NCBI GenBank assembly: GCA_012270795.1
Contig: JAAXHO010000107.1
Coordinates: 1-44,466, forward strand
DNA length: 44,466 bases
Source: Candidatus Poribacteria bacterium
Lineage (GTDB): Bacteria; Poribacteria; WGA-4E; WGA-3G
Direction of reading: 5' to 3'
Both the position numbers and the translations under genes were made by a program. Numbering within the stretch: position 1 is the first letter of the stretch; the number at the start of each line of letters is the position of its first letter. The notes under the pieces were generated by a model that had not been told where the DNA came from, did no database searches, and saw nothing but the letters and a program-made list of their open reading frames with translations. Positions 18,320 to 26,693 of the stretch are shown one piece after another.

Positions 18320-19078
18320 TTATCTGGCATCGTATTTAACACGAATTAGTGACAGCCCGTGAGCAGGAGCAGATGGACCTGCCATTGATCTGTCCTTTTC
18401 TGACAATATTTTGTGGAATTGTGCACATGCGTTTTCCGCATTGCCTGAATCATGTCTGACACAATTTAGTATTGTCCCGACAATTGCACGAACCATCCCT
18501 CGCAAGAAAGAATCTGCTTCAATTTCAATATAGACATAATCATCGGTTTTCCAACAACGTGCTTCAAAAATCTCACATACAGGATTTTGCCTGTCACTCC
18601 CAGTTTTTTGGAAAGAGGAAAAATCCCTTTCTCCAACAAGACTATTGCATATTGCACCGACTGAATTCACGTCAATATGATTAGGATAGAAATATGCCGT
18701 ATGCCGCGTAAGAGCTGATGGGTAATCACGATTTAGTAGCGTATATCTATATCTACGACCTGTTGCACTGAAACGTGCATGAAAATCTGCCGACACCTCC
18801 GCAGCTGAAGAAACAACAATATCGTGTGGTAATAAGGTATTCAGTCCTTTTTGAAAAGCAATGACAGGAATTGTTACATCTGTGTGGAAATTTGCAACCT
18901 GTCCTTCAGCGTGAACACCCGTATCAGTTCTACCTGCCCCAATTATATGTATTGAAGTTCTGGTTAATTGTGTGAGTGCTTCCTCAACTGCTCCTTGAAT
19001 TGTTGGCATGTTGGGCTGCTTCTGCCATCCGTTGTAATTCGTCCCATCATATTCAAGTATAAGTTTGATGTTTCGCAT
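18320..19078 (-). CDS. truA: tRNA pseudouridine(38-40) synthase TruA
   Basis: The 252-residue enzyme isomerises uridines 38-40 in the anticodon stem of many tRNAs. The N-terminus KLILEYDGTNYNGWQKQ and the catalytic motif GAGRTDTGVHA, with the active Asp at residue 52, are clear. The C-terminal FLRGMVRAIVG segment is also typical. The start at 19078 (MRNIK) fits the family N-terminus; an upstream ATG at 19126 would add residues not seen in homologues and sits inside the predicted promoter. It leads the operon with the HD and dioxygenase genes. Confidence 0.95.
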   Translation of the reverse strand: MRNIKLILEYDGTNYNGWQKQPNMPTIQGAVEEALTQLTRTSIHIIGAGRTDTGVHAEGQVANFHTDVTIPVIAFQKGLNTLLPHDIVVSSAAEVSADFHARFSATGRRYRYTLLNRDYPSALTRHTAYFYPNHIDVNSVGAICNSLVGERDFSSFQKTGSDRQNPVCEIFEARCWKTDDYVYIEIEADSFLRGMVRAIVGTILNCVRHDSGNAENACAQFHKILSEKDRSMAGPSAPAHGLSLIRVKYDAR

Positions 19079-19118
19079 TATATCACACAAATTCATTAAA
19101 ACACATTGATAAATACAG

Positions 19119-19146
19119 ATTATCATATACTGTATTTAGGTGTCAA
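19119..19146 (-). promoter_or_regulatory. Promoter of the truA operon
   Basis: On the minus strand TTGACA (19141-19146) and GATAAT (19119-19124) are separated by 16 bases. The transcript would start about 35 bases before the truA ATG at 19078. Its presence supports the shorter truA start. Confidence 0.55.
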
Positions 19147-19157
19147 TGGAATTTTAG

Positions 19158-19594
19158 TTACTCTTTTTGGGTGTGTAAAGTTTTTGTACATTACATTTTT
19201 TGTTTATTTTTTTGTTGAATTAATGAGATTATACATACAATTTATTGATAACTAAAATTTTTCAAAACATACCACGTGGTATGTTTTGAAAATTGGCTTT
19301 CATCCCAGTTGTATCAAGGTCTGACAAAGGTTTTTTTCGAAAACGTAAAAAATTTTTCTGGTTTTTCATTTTTCAGGTTTTTGGAACAGTTTTTTCTCGG
19401 GAAATTTTCCTCATTTTAAGGTGTATTTTGAGTTGAGATATTGAGTTTTTATTTTTCATAGTAATATTATACATTATGTGGTGTTAGGCCCCTTTGTTTT
19501 ATTGTGTTTGTTTATTGGGATTTCCAATAAGATTAATGTGTATTTGGATTTTTGGCAGAATTTCTATACAAAAACTTTACACACCCTTACTCTT
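19158..19594. mobile_element. Non-autonomous element with perfect 20-bp terminal inverted repeats
   Basis: GGGTGTGTAAAGTTTTTGTA at 19169-19188 is repeated exactly, inverted, at 19567-19586, bounding 418 bases of very T-rich DNA without coding capacity. The direct repeat TTACTCTT (19158-19165 and 19587-19594) lies at both ends, though offset by three bases on the left, and may be a target duplication. The ends resemble IS256/Mutator-type termini (GGGTGT plus TTTACAC-like), and an 8-9 bp duplication is usual for that family. This suggests a MITE. A related single end is at 38080-38097. Family assignment is by memory of end sequences only. Confidence 0.6.
19259..19292. repeat. Perfect 34-bp palindrome
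   Basis: Two 17-base arms meet at 19275/19276 with no spacer (TTTTCAAAACATACCAC and its exact complement). It lies inside the 418-bp element. It can extrude as a cruciform or bind a dimeric protein. The core ACCACGTGGT is itself symmetric. Confidence 0.9.
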
Positions 19595-19730
19595 CAGGGT
19601 TATTTATGGTAGATTATGGAATTAATTCTACTTTATGAGTTGTAGGAACGACTTCCCGGTCGCGACCAGGAGGTCGCTCCTACAACTCATAATGTAGAAT
19701 TAATTGTATAATTTACCATAAATAACCCTG
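19595..19730. mobile_element. 136-bp palindromic MITE-like element
   Basis: The element begins CAGGGTTATTTATGGTA and ends with its complement TACCATAAATAACCCTG. The two halves pair over nearly their whole length with a few mismatches. The centre holds GGTCGCGACC-type sequence and GTAGGA/TCCTAC arms shared with the repeat at the window start. It directly abuts the 418-bp element. TTACTCTT lies on its left and TTACTTTT near its right, a possible imperfect target duplication. No coding capacity is present. Confidence 0.75.
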
Positions 19731-19748
19731 CTTACTTTTTTTGATTGC

Positions 19749-19778
19749 TTGACCAAAGTACATTAACAGTGGTATAAT
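19749..19778 (+). promoter_or_regulatory. Promoter of thiD
   Basis: TTGACC (19749-19754) and TATAAT (19773-19778) are spaced by 18 bases. The leader of about 70 bases shows no TPP-riboswitch-like conserved segments, so thiamine control at RNA level is not supported. Confidence 0.6.
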
Positions 19779-19855
19779 TTGAAGTCAGAGAAGTGGTTTA
19801 TAAATACAATAATTCTATACACAATTCTGCTTCAATAAAATAATAAGGGGAGAAT

Positions 19856-20641
19856 ATGAAACAGATACTAACAATTGCGGGTTCAGATTCAGGGGGAGGT
19901 GCGGGAATACAAGCGGATATTAAGGCAATATCCGCTAATGGTGGCTATGCATTGTCTGCGATTACTTCTGTAACCGCACAAAATACGGTAACAGTCACTG
20001 ATGCTTATGATTTGCCGATTCCGTTGATTGAAGCGCAGCTTGATGCAGTCTTTTCTGACCTTGACATAGTCAGTGTAAAAACCGGGATGTTGTCATCCTC
20101 ATCCATTGTGGAATTGGTTTCACGAAAACTACAGGAATACAAACCTGCATCAATCGTAGTAGACCCTGTCATGATATCTAAGAGTAAGTATCCACTTTTG
20201 AAAGCAGAAGCCATCAATAGTCTGATGCATGCGTTAATTCCTCTTGCGACGGTTATTACACCAAACATCCACGAGGCAGAACTCCTTTCAGAACAGGAAA
20301 TTGTATCAACTGACGATGCAAAACTTGCTGCAAAGTCTATAGCAAAACTGGGTTGTCATGCAGTTCTTGTAAAAGGGGGACATCTTGGTGATAACAGAGC
20401 AATCGATGTCTTATATTGTGAAGGTGGCTGGTCATTTTTTGAAGCGGAACGAATTTATACAAAAAATACACATGGAACAGGATGTACTTACTCAGCTGCG
20501 ATTGCAACACATTTGGGACAGGGAAAGGATTTAATTACTGCAATACATAAGGCAAAAGAATATATTACGAAAGCGATTGAACATGCGCTGAATATTGGAA
20601 AAGGACATGGACCGACCAATCACTTTTATTTTTTGAATTGA
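19856..20641 (+). CDS. thiD: Hydroxymethylpyrimidine (phosphate) kinase ThiD
   Basis: The 261-residue ribokinase-fold enzyme phosphorylates HMP and HMP-phosphate to HMP-PP for thiamine synthesis. The N-terminal AGSDSGGGAGIQADIK binds the pyrimidine and phosphate. KTGML, VVDPVMI and the anion-hole/catalytic HGTGCTYSAAIA are all present. Length is that of the stand-alone enzyme, with no fused ThiE. AAGGGGAG precedes the ATG at good spacing, and a promoter lies at 19749. No other thiamine gene is in the window. Confidence 0.95.
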   Translation: MKQILTIAGSDSGGGAGIQADIKAISANGGYALSAITSVTAQNTVTVTDAYDLPIPLIEAQLDAVFSDLDIVSVKTGMLSSSSIVELVSRKLQEYKPASIVVDPVMISKSKYPLLKAEAINSLMHALIPLATVITPNIHEAELLSEQEIVSTDDAKLAAKSIAKLGCHAVLVKGGHLGDNRAIDVLYCEGGWSFFEAERIYTKNTHGTGCTYSAAIATHLGQGKDLITAIHKAKEYITKAIEHALNIGKGHGPTNHFYFLN

Positions 20642-20741
20642 TTACAACTTATCTCATAAATGCGATTTTGTCCAAATTCACCGGATCATGTGTCGGGTAA
20701 ATCGGGGTTAGAAACCCCTCCTACCATGTATGAGATAGATT
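20642..20741. repeat. Inverted-repeat unit between convergent thiD and DUF2203 genes
   Basis: ATCTCAT near the left and ATGAGAT near the right bound a segment that contains CGGGGTTAGAAACCCCTCC (around 20702-20720), itself self-complementary (GGGGTT/AACCCC). A very similar unit is in the element at 44318-44386. It may act as a terminator for either gene and is probably another dispersed repeat. Confidence 0.6.
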
Positions 20742-21122
20742 CTACAAAGGTTTTCGTCCTGTAAATCCATCATGAATTTCATGCCAATAACGAATCTCCC
20801 TTTCTCCATAACGCCAGCAGAGATATACCTCCTTGCCATCTCGCAGATGTGGAAAATCAATTAGAGCAGGTTCAAGTCCTTTGAGGTAACATCCACGTTC
20901 TTGTATGCTTTCAACAATTCTTCTGAATTCTTCTCCAATTTGCATTAGTTTGAGTGCGTCTTTACTACCACCGTTCGTTGGAATTACTTCTAAAAAAGGT
21001 GTCAGTTTTGCATGTAGTTTTTCCAATTCCTCTTTCAGCTTAAGTAACAGTGTAATATCACTAATTAATTCAGGTATACATTCATTGGCTTCTTCAACCG
21101 AAAAGTATTTCTTTTCTTGCAT
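20742..21122 (-). CDS. DUF2203 family protein
   Basis: The 126-residue cytoplasmic protein matches DUF2203: KYFSVEEANECIPEL at the N-terminus, a helical middle (LLLKLKEELEKLHAKL), then the family's LKGLEPALIDFPHLRDGKEVYLCWRYGE and the terminal WHEIHDGFTGRKPL. The function of the family is unknown. AAGGAG precedes the start. The gene is divergent from murJ and converges with thiD. Confidence in the family is good because the C-terminal half is highly characteristic. Confidence 0.85.
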   Translation of the reverse strand: MQEKKYFSVEEANECIPELISDITLLLKLKEELEKLHAKLTPFLEVIPTNGGSKDALKLMQIGEEFRRIVESIQERGCYLKGLEPALIDFPHLRDGKEVYLCWRYGEREIRYWHEIHDGFTGRKPL

Positions 21123-21141
21123 TGTGAATCTCCTTTTGGTA

Positions 21142-21179
21142 TTGACTTAGAATTTATATGAATTCAAAACATAAGTCAA
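21142..21179 (-). promoter_or_regulatory. Promoter and symmetric site ahead of the DUF2203 gene
   Basis: TTGACT (21174-21179) and TAAATT (21151-21156) on the minus strand are 17 bases apart. The inverted pair TTGACTTA (from 21142) and TAAGTCAA (to 21179) overlaps them and could be an operator. Confidence 0.45.
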
Positions 21180-21294
21180 GCATCAAATCAATTATAGTAA
21201 GCAAAACTATATACGTTATTGAATACGTTATTGAATGAAATATTAGCTTTTTTAGATATGTCGTTACAAACTATAAAAATGACAGTAACATTAT

Positions 21295-22944
21295 ATGGAA
21301 GAGAATGAATCCAAATCTACTCAGGAACAGAATCAAGAGGTAACTCGTGCGGCTGGTATTGTCAGTCTCGCTGTGATGGGTTCACGCTTGTTAGGTCTGG
21401 CGCGCGAAATTGCGATATTCTATTATTTCCCTACAAAATTGGGGGCTGGTGCGTTTCATCTGGCATTCCGTATACCTAATTTCCTGCGGGATATGTTCGG
21501 TGAAGGCATATTGAGCAAGGCGTTCATTACGACATTCGTCGCTACCGAAGCTGAAGATGGAGAAGAAGCGGCATGGAATCTGACAAACCGCATCTTCAAT
21601 CTGACATGTATTATATTGTTGGGTATAATCTTATTGGGTATCTTTTTTGCACCGAATATTGTTGATCTCTTAGCACGCGATGATTTTGATGAGATATTAA
21701 ACAGCAGCGAACATTATGGATTTGACACTAAGGTTGAATTGACAATATACCTTACGCAACTGATGTTTCCCTACCTTCTATTTGTATCGCTCGCTGCAAT
21801 AGCAATGGGATTATTGAACAGTAAGGGAAGATTTGGGATTCCTGCCTGTGCCTCATCCTTTTTTAATCTGAGTTCACTCATAATTGGTGTGGGAGGATAC
21901 TATCTTTTTCGAAGGTACGGTATGCACCCGACGACGGGTATGGCAGCGGGTGTTCTTGTCGGTGGTATCGCCCAATTCCTGATTCAAGTGCCATCCATGT
22001 ATCGTGTTGGATTTCGTTATCAACCACTTCTGAGTTTCAGAGATCCGAGAGTGCTTGAGGTGCTTCGGTTGATTGGACCTGCGATTTTAGGTGTGGCAGC
22101 GGTACCGATAAATCAACTCACAAATACTTGGTTTATTACATCTGAAGATGAATGGTTGCCCTGGATGCAGGGTGCGTACCGAATCATGCATCTCCCGCTT
22201 GGTATTTTTGGTGTAGCAATTTCAACGGTCGCCCTACCACAACTGGCAAAATATGCTAACGCTGGTGAAACTGAACAATTTCGCAACGCACTCAGTTATG
22301 CGTTACGCTTGATGTTGACTGTGATTTTACCTGCATCAATTGGGTTGATGGTGTTGTCAGAACCGATCTGTCGGTTGCTCTATGAACGCGGTGCATTCTC
22401 AGAAGCAGACACCATTGAGACAGGTCGCGTTTTGTTTGTCTATGCATTCGGATTGTGCGGTTTTTCTGCATTAAAGATTGTTACAGATGGGTTTTATGCT
22501 CACAAAGACATACGCGCACCTGTGATCGTAAGTCTTTGTGGGGTTGCACTTAACATCTGTTTGAACTACTTTTTTATTTTTCGCGAATATTTTTTTGATC
22601 CGCGTGCTGTCGTGTTTTCTACTGTTTTCACAGGAACACTTAATGGCGGAATTTTGCTAATGTTGCTAAGACGAAATGTTGGACGATTAGGACTTTGGTC
22701 AATGGCACCTTTAACATTAAAAATACTCATTGCTTCAGCAATAATGGGCATTGTGTGCTGGTTAACACACGGCATAATTGAAAATGACTTACTTGGAAAT
22801 GTGGGGACTGGTCCGCGCATCGTCAATGTATTTGCACCGATTGGTTTTAGCCTTTTAACACTGGCAGTGATGTATAAACTCTTGAAGGTTACTGAATTCG
22901 ATGATATATTGAATATATTCAAACGAAAAATACACAAACAATAG
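21295..22944 (+). CDS. murJ: Lipid II flippase MurJ (MviN)
   Basis: The 549-residue polytopic membrane protein (about 14 hydrophobic helices, MOP exporter fold) moves lipid-linked peptidoglycan precursor across the inner membrane. The N-terminus shows the family motif SRLLGLAREIAIFYYF, followed by GAFHLAFRIPNFLRDMFGEGILSKAFI, which carries the conserved GEG. An acidic loop at about 135-150 is a plausible insertion between helices. The start has no good ribosome-binding site. A 12-bp direct repeat (ATACGTTATTGA, twice, about 21210-21235) lies upstream. hisF follows 22 bases downstream and may be co-transcribed. Confidence 0.94.
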   Translation: MEENESKSTQEQNQEVTRAAGIVSLAVMGSRLLGLAREIAIFYYFPTKLGAGAFHLAFRIPNFLRDMFGEGILSKAFITTFVATEAEDGEEAAWNLTNRIFNLTCIILLGIILLGIFFAPNIVDLLARDDFDEILNSSEHYGFDTKVELTIYLTQLMFPYLLFVSLAAIAMGLLNSKGRFGIPACASSFFNLSSLIIGVGGYYLFRRYGMHPTTGMAAGVLVGGIAQFLIQVPSMYRVGFRYQPLLSFRDPRVLEVLRLIGPAILGVAAVPINQLTNTWFITSEDEWLPWMQGAYRIMHLPLGIFGVAISTVALPQLAKYANAGETEQFRNALSYALRLMLTVILPASIGLMVLSEPICRLLYERGAFSEADTIETGRVLFVYAFGLCGFSALKIVTDGFYAHKDIRAPVIVSLCGVALNICLNYFFIFREYFFDPRAVVFSTVFTGTLNGGILLMLLRRNVGRLGLWSMAPLTLKILIASAIMGIVCWLTHGIIENDLLGNVGTGPRIVNVFAPIGFSLLTLAVMYKLLKVTEFDDILNIFKRKIHKQ

Positions 22945-22966
22945 TATTGAGATTTAGGTTGATTAT

Positions 22967-23746
22967 ATGCTAACAAAACGTATTATTCCATGTTTAGATG
23001 TTCGTGCTGGAAAGGTGACAAAAGGCATAGCATTCAAAGGAAATGTTGATGTGGGTGATCCTGTTGAGATGGCGCGATTTTATTATGAAGGTGGTGCTGA
23101 TGAACTTGTCTTTTACGACATTACTGCAAGCAATGAACGTAGAGATATTATGATAGATGTTGTTTCTGCTGTTACGTCAGAAATATTCATCCCATTTTCT
23201 GTTGGTGGTGGGTTGCGAACACTTGAAGATATGCGGCGAGTACTACTTGCGGGAGCAGAAAAGGTGAGTATAGATTCTGGGGCAGTACGAAACCCTGATA
23301 TAATTGCAGAAGGCGCGCGTGCATTTGGAAGTCAATGTGTTGTATTGAGCATGCAGGTTAAAAAAGTTCCCAAAAGCGATAAAATTCCAAGCGGCTATGA
23401 AATCTATATTGATGGTGGACGAACACCTGTCGGATGGGATGCATTAGAATGGTCAACAAGAGGTGTAGACTTAGGTGCTGGTGAAATTGTCGTAAACAGT
23501 ATAGATGCAGATGGAACTAAAGCAGGATATGAGTTAGACTTAACAGGAGCAATTGCTGACCTTGTTTCTGTACCTGTCATTGCTTCTGGTGGAGCAGGTA
23601 ATCCGCAACATTTGCGTGATGTTTTTGTCCAAAGCAATACTGATGCTGCAATTGTTGCTTCTATTACACACTATGGAGAATTCACGATTGACAGTATCAA
23701 AACCTATCTGGCAGAAGAAGGTGTTAGTGTACGTGATACATGGTAA
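22967..23746 (+). CDS. hisF: Imidazole glycerol phosphate synthase subunit HisF, Asp130 replaced by Gln
   Basis: The 259-residue (beta/alpha)8 barrel is collinear with well-known HisF proteins from residue 1 to at least 130. Asp11 in [17 protein letters not shown] at 51-55, the phosphate loop SVGGG at 78-82 and VIASGGAG near 205 are intact. HisF with HisH converts PRFAR and ammonia to IGP and AICAR in histidine synthesis. Residue 130, Asp in Thermotoga HisF and part of the general acid-base pair with Asp11, is Gln here (VVLSMQVKK). Nearby IYIDGGRT differs from that enzyme too, so this may be a natural subfamily. It sits 22 bases after murJ. Confidence 0.93.
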   Translation: MLTKRIIPCLDVRAGKVTKGIAFKGNVDVGDPVEMARFYYEGGADELVFYDITASNERRDIMIDVVSAVTSEIFIPFSVGGGLRTLEDMRRVLLAGAEKVSIDSGAVRNPDIIAEGARAFGSQCVVLSMQVKKVPKSDKIPSGYEIYIDGGRTPVGWDALEWSTRGVDLGAGEIVVNSIDADGTKAGYELDLTGAIADLVSVPVIASGGAGNPQHLRDVFVQSNTDAAIVASITHYGEFTIDSIKTYLAEEGVSVRDTW

Positions 23747-23830
23747 AGTTTTCAAATTTTTATTTTTCTCGTAAAAGATTCTCAAAATACATACATTAAG
23801 TTACATTACAATATTACAAAAAGCTAACGT

Positions 23831-23859
23831 TTGAAGTAATACCATTTTTACTTTATAAT
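23831..23859 (+). promoter_or_regulatory. Possible promoter ahead of the sensor phosphatase gene
   Basis: TTGAAG (23831-23836) and TATAAT (23854-23859) are 17 bases apart. They lie on the left flank of the long hairpin at 23867-23956, so any transcript would carry that hairpin in its leader. Confidence 0.4.
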
Positions 23860-23866
23860 ATACCAT

Positions 23867-23956
23867 TTCCGTAGGTCGGGTAGAGCTTGCGAAACCCGAC
23901 ATGTGTTGATTGTGGTTATCCTGTCGGGTTTCGCAAGCTCTACCCGACCTACGGAA
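23867..23956. repeat. Perfect 35-bp inverted repeat (long hairpin)
   Basis: The 35-base arms at 23867-23901 and 23922-23956 are exact complements around a 20-base loop. The arms contain GTAGGTCGGGTAGAGC, which recurs at 44265-44280. It lies between hisF and the phosphatase gene, with loosely inverted AT-rich flanks (GGTAT...ATACC), and is probably a dispersed MITE-like unit that also could terminate hisF transcription. Confidence 0.85.
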
Positions 23957-24010
23957 GAATGAAATAAAAATAATTAAAATTGGTATAAAATATTCCAGAA
24001 AATCCGAAAT

Positions 24011-26050
24011 ATGAAACACAAGTTTATTCTAATATTCCCTCTCGTTTTAGTGGTGTTCGGATTCATTGCCCAAGTAGTAGCACAAGACAGCGAAACTATT
24101 CCTGACAAACTTGTGCTGAAATTAAACGAAGCGAATTCTGACTTAGAATTATCAGTTTATCCTTGGAAGTATCATCCGGGTGACAATCCAGAATGGGCAA
24201 GTCCAACTTTTGATGATACCGAGTGGGCATCCGGTGGTACACTTGATACACTGGTGCTTCAAAATAAAAAATTCGAAAGCGAGTGGGAGGGAATAGGTTG
24301 GTTCAGACTACACGTGTCCGTTCCTGATAAACAGCTCTGGAATACCCCGTTGGCACTCCAAGTGGTATATCATGCGGGTGCTTCTGAAATCTATCTTGAT
24401 GGCGAGTTGATTTATGAATTTGGGACAGTAGGAACACAGAAAGAGGAAGAAGAACCTTATTGGGAGCGAAACCCACAGGTCATCACGTTTTCCGGTAAAT
24501 CTGACCATGTGATTGCAGTTCGGTATTCCAACTTCTCGTCTGCGCTTGGATTTTGGCTTGTAGTTGCACCATTGGATGAAAGCATTAAAGGGCGTGTCAG
24601 CATTATTCGCGGAGGCACTACCTTACAGATGGTATGGACAGCGATTACCGTTTTTCTCATGCTGCAGCATCTATTGCTGTTTTTCTTTTATCCCCGTGCA
24701 AGGGAAAACCTCTATTTCGCGATATCAACAGGGAGCATCGGGGCATTTATTTTTCTTACATTCCAATTTATTCTGTGGACGACAAGCAACACACAAATTC
24801 TGTTTTTGCTTCGGCTACTTATCTGCGTATATGTACTAATATTTGTGTCGGGAAAGTTATTCCTCTATACCCTCTTTTATCCAAAGCTGCCCAAACTCTC
24901 TTGGTTCTTTCTTATAGGGTGGGTTGTTACCCTTTGTGTCAATCTATTTAATATTGATAAATACACGTTTGATATTACGAGTTCTTATGTGTCTAATATC
25001 AACGCAGGATTAGGGGTTTTTCTCTTATTTCTATTTACGATTTTGTCGTTTTTAGAGATTGTCAGAGTCATCATTGTTGCAATCTTTAAGAAAAAAGATG
25101 GCGCGTGGATATTTGGACTTGGTTCACTCGTCCCTATAATCCTACCATTCATATTCGGTTTTATCGCGGCGCGAACAGGATTCAGAATTAACTGGGAATT
25201 AGGAGTAATCATTTTATTCCTTGCACCACTTTTTTCAATGTCGATTTATCTTGCTCGCAACTTTTCTCGAACGAGACGAAAACTTGAGACTGAGGAACTT
25301 GAACGCCAACTCTTGGAAGTCGAAAACACTCGCAAAACAGAGGAATTGGAAGAAGCACGCGAACTTCAAATGTCAATGCTACCAGATGCCCCACCTGAAC
25401 TTCCGAATCTTGATGTAGCTTTTGAAATGCGGCCGGCAACAGAGGTCGGTGGCGACTATTACGACTTTAATCTCACTGACGACGGTCAACTCACTATTGC
25501 AATCGGAGATGCCACAGGTCACGGTATGAACGCAGGTCTTGTGGTTTCCGCTGTCAAGAGTCTTTTCAAAACATCCGCACCAGGAGCAGGAAACCTTGCC
25601 ACACTCGAACGTATCTCACAAGGTATTAGGAGTATGAATCTGAAAAGGTTATACATGGCAATGACACTCGCTACTTTTGTGGACAATAGAATGACGCTGA
25701 CGGGTGCAGGGATGCCACCACCTCTCATCTATAGATCAGACGATAACATGGTGGAAGAGATACTTCTTGAAGGAATGCCGTTGGGCGGGGTTATTGGAAC
25801 CGAGCGAGAAGAAGCATCGTTTGAACTTCAGCCCGGTGATACTGTCCTGCTGATGAGTGATGGTTTACCGGAAATGTTGAATCCCGAAAATGAAATGTTA
25901 GACTACCCAAAAACGAAGGAACTTTTTACAGAAGTTGCAGATAAATCTCCAAAAGCAATTATCAGACACATGTTTGATGCAAGCAGTTCTTGGGCACAAG
26001 GAAAACCGCAGGAAGACGATATAACGCTTGTTGTCGTCAAAGTAAAGTAA
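24011..26050 (+). CDS. 7TM sensor with SpoIIE-type PP2C phosphatase domain
   Basis: The 679-residue protein has a signal peptide (1-24). An extracytoplasmic jelly-roll-like domain at about 35-195 (WYRFTFxVP-like GIGWFRLHVSVPD, YLDGELIYEFG) resembles 7TMR-DISM sensors. About seven membrane helices span 210-415, followed by a short coiled coil (ETEELERQLLEVENTRKTEELEEA). The C-terminal SpoIIE/RsbU phosphatase has ELQMSMLPDAPP, VGGDYYDF (about 478), DATGHGMNAG, MSDGLPEM and a final DDITLVVVK; the metal-binding aspartates are present. Such proteins dephosphorylate anti-sigma-factor antagonists in response to an external signal. No partner anti-sigma or STAS gene is nearby. It lies downstream of a long hairpin element. 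Confidence 0.88.
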   Translation: MKHKFILIFPLVLVVFGFIAQVVAQDSETIPDKLVLKLNEANSDLELSVYPWKYHPGDNPEWASPTFDDTEWASGGTLDTLVLQNKKFESEWEGIGWFRLHVSVPDKQLWNTPLALQVVYHAGASEIYLDGELIYEFGTVGTQKEEEEPYWERNPQVITFSGKSDHVIAVRYSNFSSALGFWLVVAPLDESIKGRVSIIRGGTTLQMVWTAITVFLMLQHLLLFFFYPRARENLYFAISTGSIGAFIFLTFQFILWTTSNTQILFLLRLLICVYVLIFVSGKLFLYTLFYPKLPKLSWFFLIGWVVTLCVNLFNIDKYTFDITSSYVSNINAGLGVFLLFLFTILSFLEIVRVIIVAIFKKKDGAWIFGLGSLVPIILPFIFGFIAARTGFRINWELGVIILFLAPLFSMSIYLARNFSRTRRKLETEELERQLLEVENTRKTEELEEARELQMSMLPDAPPELPNLDVAFEMRPATEVGGDYYDFNLTDDGQLTIAIGDATGHGMNAGLVVSAVKSLFKTSAPGAGNLATLERISQGIRSMNLKRLYMAMTLATFVDNRMTLTGAGMPPPLIYRSDDNMVEEILLEGMPLGGVIGTEREEASFELQPGDTVLLMSDGLPEMLNPENEMLDYPKTKELFTEVADKSPKAIIRHMFDASSSWAQGKPQEDDITLVVVKVK

Positions 26051-26105
26051 CCCAAAGGTTTCAATAATAGAAATAATATCGTTTTATATTTATGAGGATT
26101 AATTG

Positions 26106-26693
26106 ATGGAAATATCATCCAGTATTCGTGCGGCGTTGTTAGACGCGAAGGACTCACTCAGTCAGTTTATACAGAATTCTCACAACATCACAGTAATTGC
26201 AGAGACAGCAGCTCTGATGCGTGATATATTTGAGAACCGAGGTAGAATATTTACTTGCGGTAATGGTGGGAGTATGTGTGATGCTATCCACTTTGCAGAA
26301 GAATGCACTGGCAGGTTTCGAGACAACAGGAAACCCCTTCCTGTAATTGCCTTGAATGATTCTGCGCACATCACTTGTACCGCAAACGATTTCGGTTTTT
26401 CTGAGGTATTCGCGCGTCCATTATTGGCATTGGGTGATACAGATGATATGTTAGTTGTGTTATCTACGAGTGGGAATTCTGAGAATATAATTCGTGCGGC
26501 AGAGGCAGCAAAAACCAAAAAGATGTTTGTGTTCGGACTACTTGGGAGAGATGGAGGAAAACTCAAACATTACTGCAATAGTTATCTAATTGCCCCTGGA
26601 GCAACAGCAGACAGAATACAAGAAATACATATAAAAGTTCTGCATATCTTGATTGAGCATGTTGAACGTCTGATGTTTCCTGAGAACTATTGA
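26106..26693 (+). CDS. gmhA: Phosphoheptose isomerase GmhA
   Basis: The 195-residue SIS-domain enzyme converts sedoheptulose 7-phosphate to D-glycero-D-manno-heptose 7-phosphate for the LPS core heptose precursor. Key segments are FTCGNGGSMCDAIHFAEECTGRF, LNDSAHITCTANDFGF, the phosphate-binding LSTSGNSENIIRA and, near the C-terminus, IQEIHIKVLHILIEHVE with the conserved Glu-His pair. GAGG at eight bases before ATG 26106 fixes the start; the TTG directly upstream is not needed. It follows the phosphatase by about 55 bases. The presence of gmhA fits an organism with an LPS-type outer membrane. Confidence 0.92.
   Translation: MEISSSIRAALLDAKDSLSQFIQNSHNITVIAETAALMRDIFENRGRIFTCGNGGSMCDAIHFAEECTGRFRDNRKPLPVIALNDSAHITCTANDFGFSEVFARPLLALGDTDDMLVVLSTSGNSENIIRAAEAAKTKKMFVFGLLGRDGGKLKHYCNSYLIAPGATADRIQEIHIKVLHILIEHVERLMFPENY

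Noticed and set aside
19779-19855. TPP riboswitch ahead of thiD
   Set aside because: The leader is only about 70 bases and lacks the conserved TPP-riboswitch segments.
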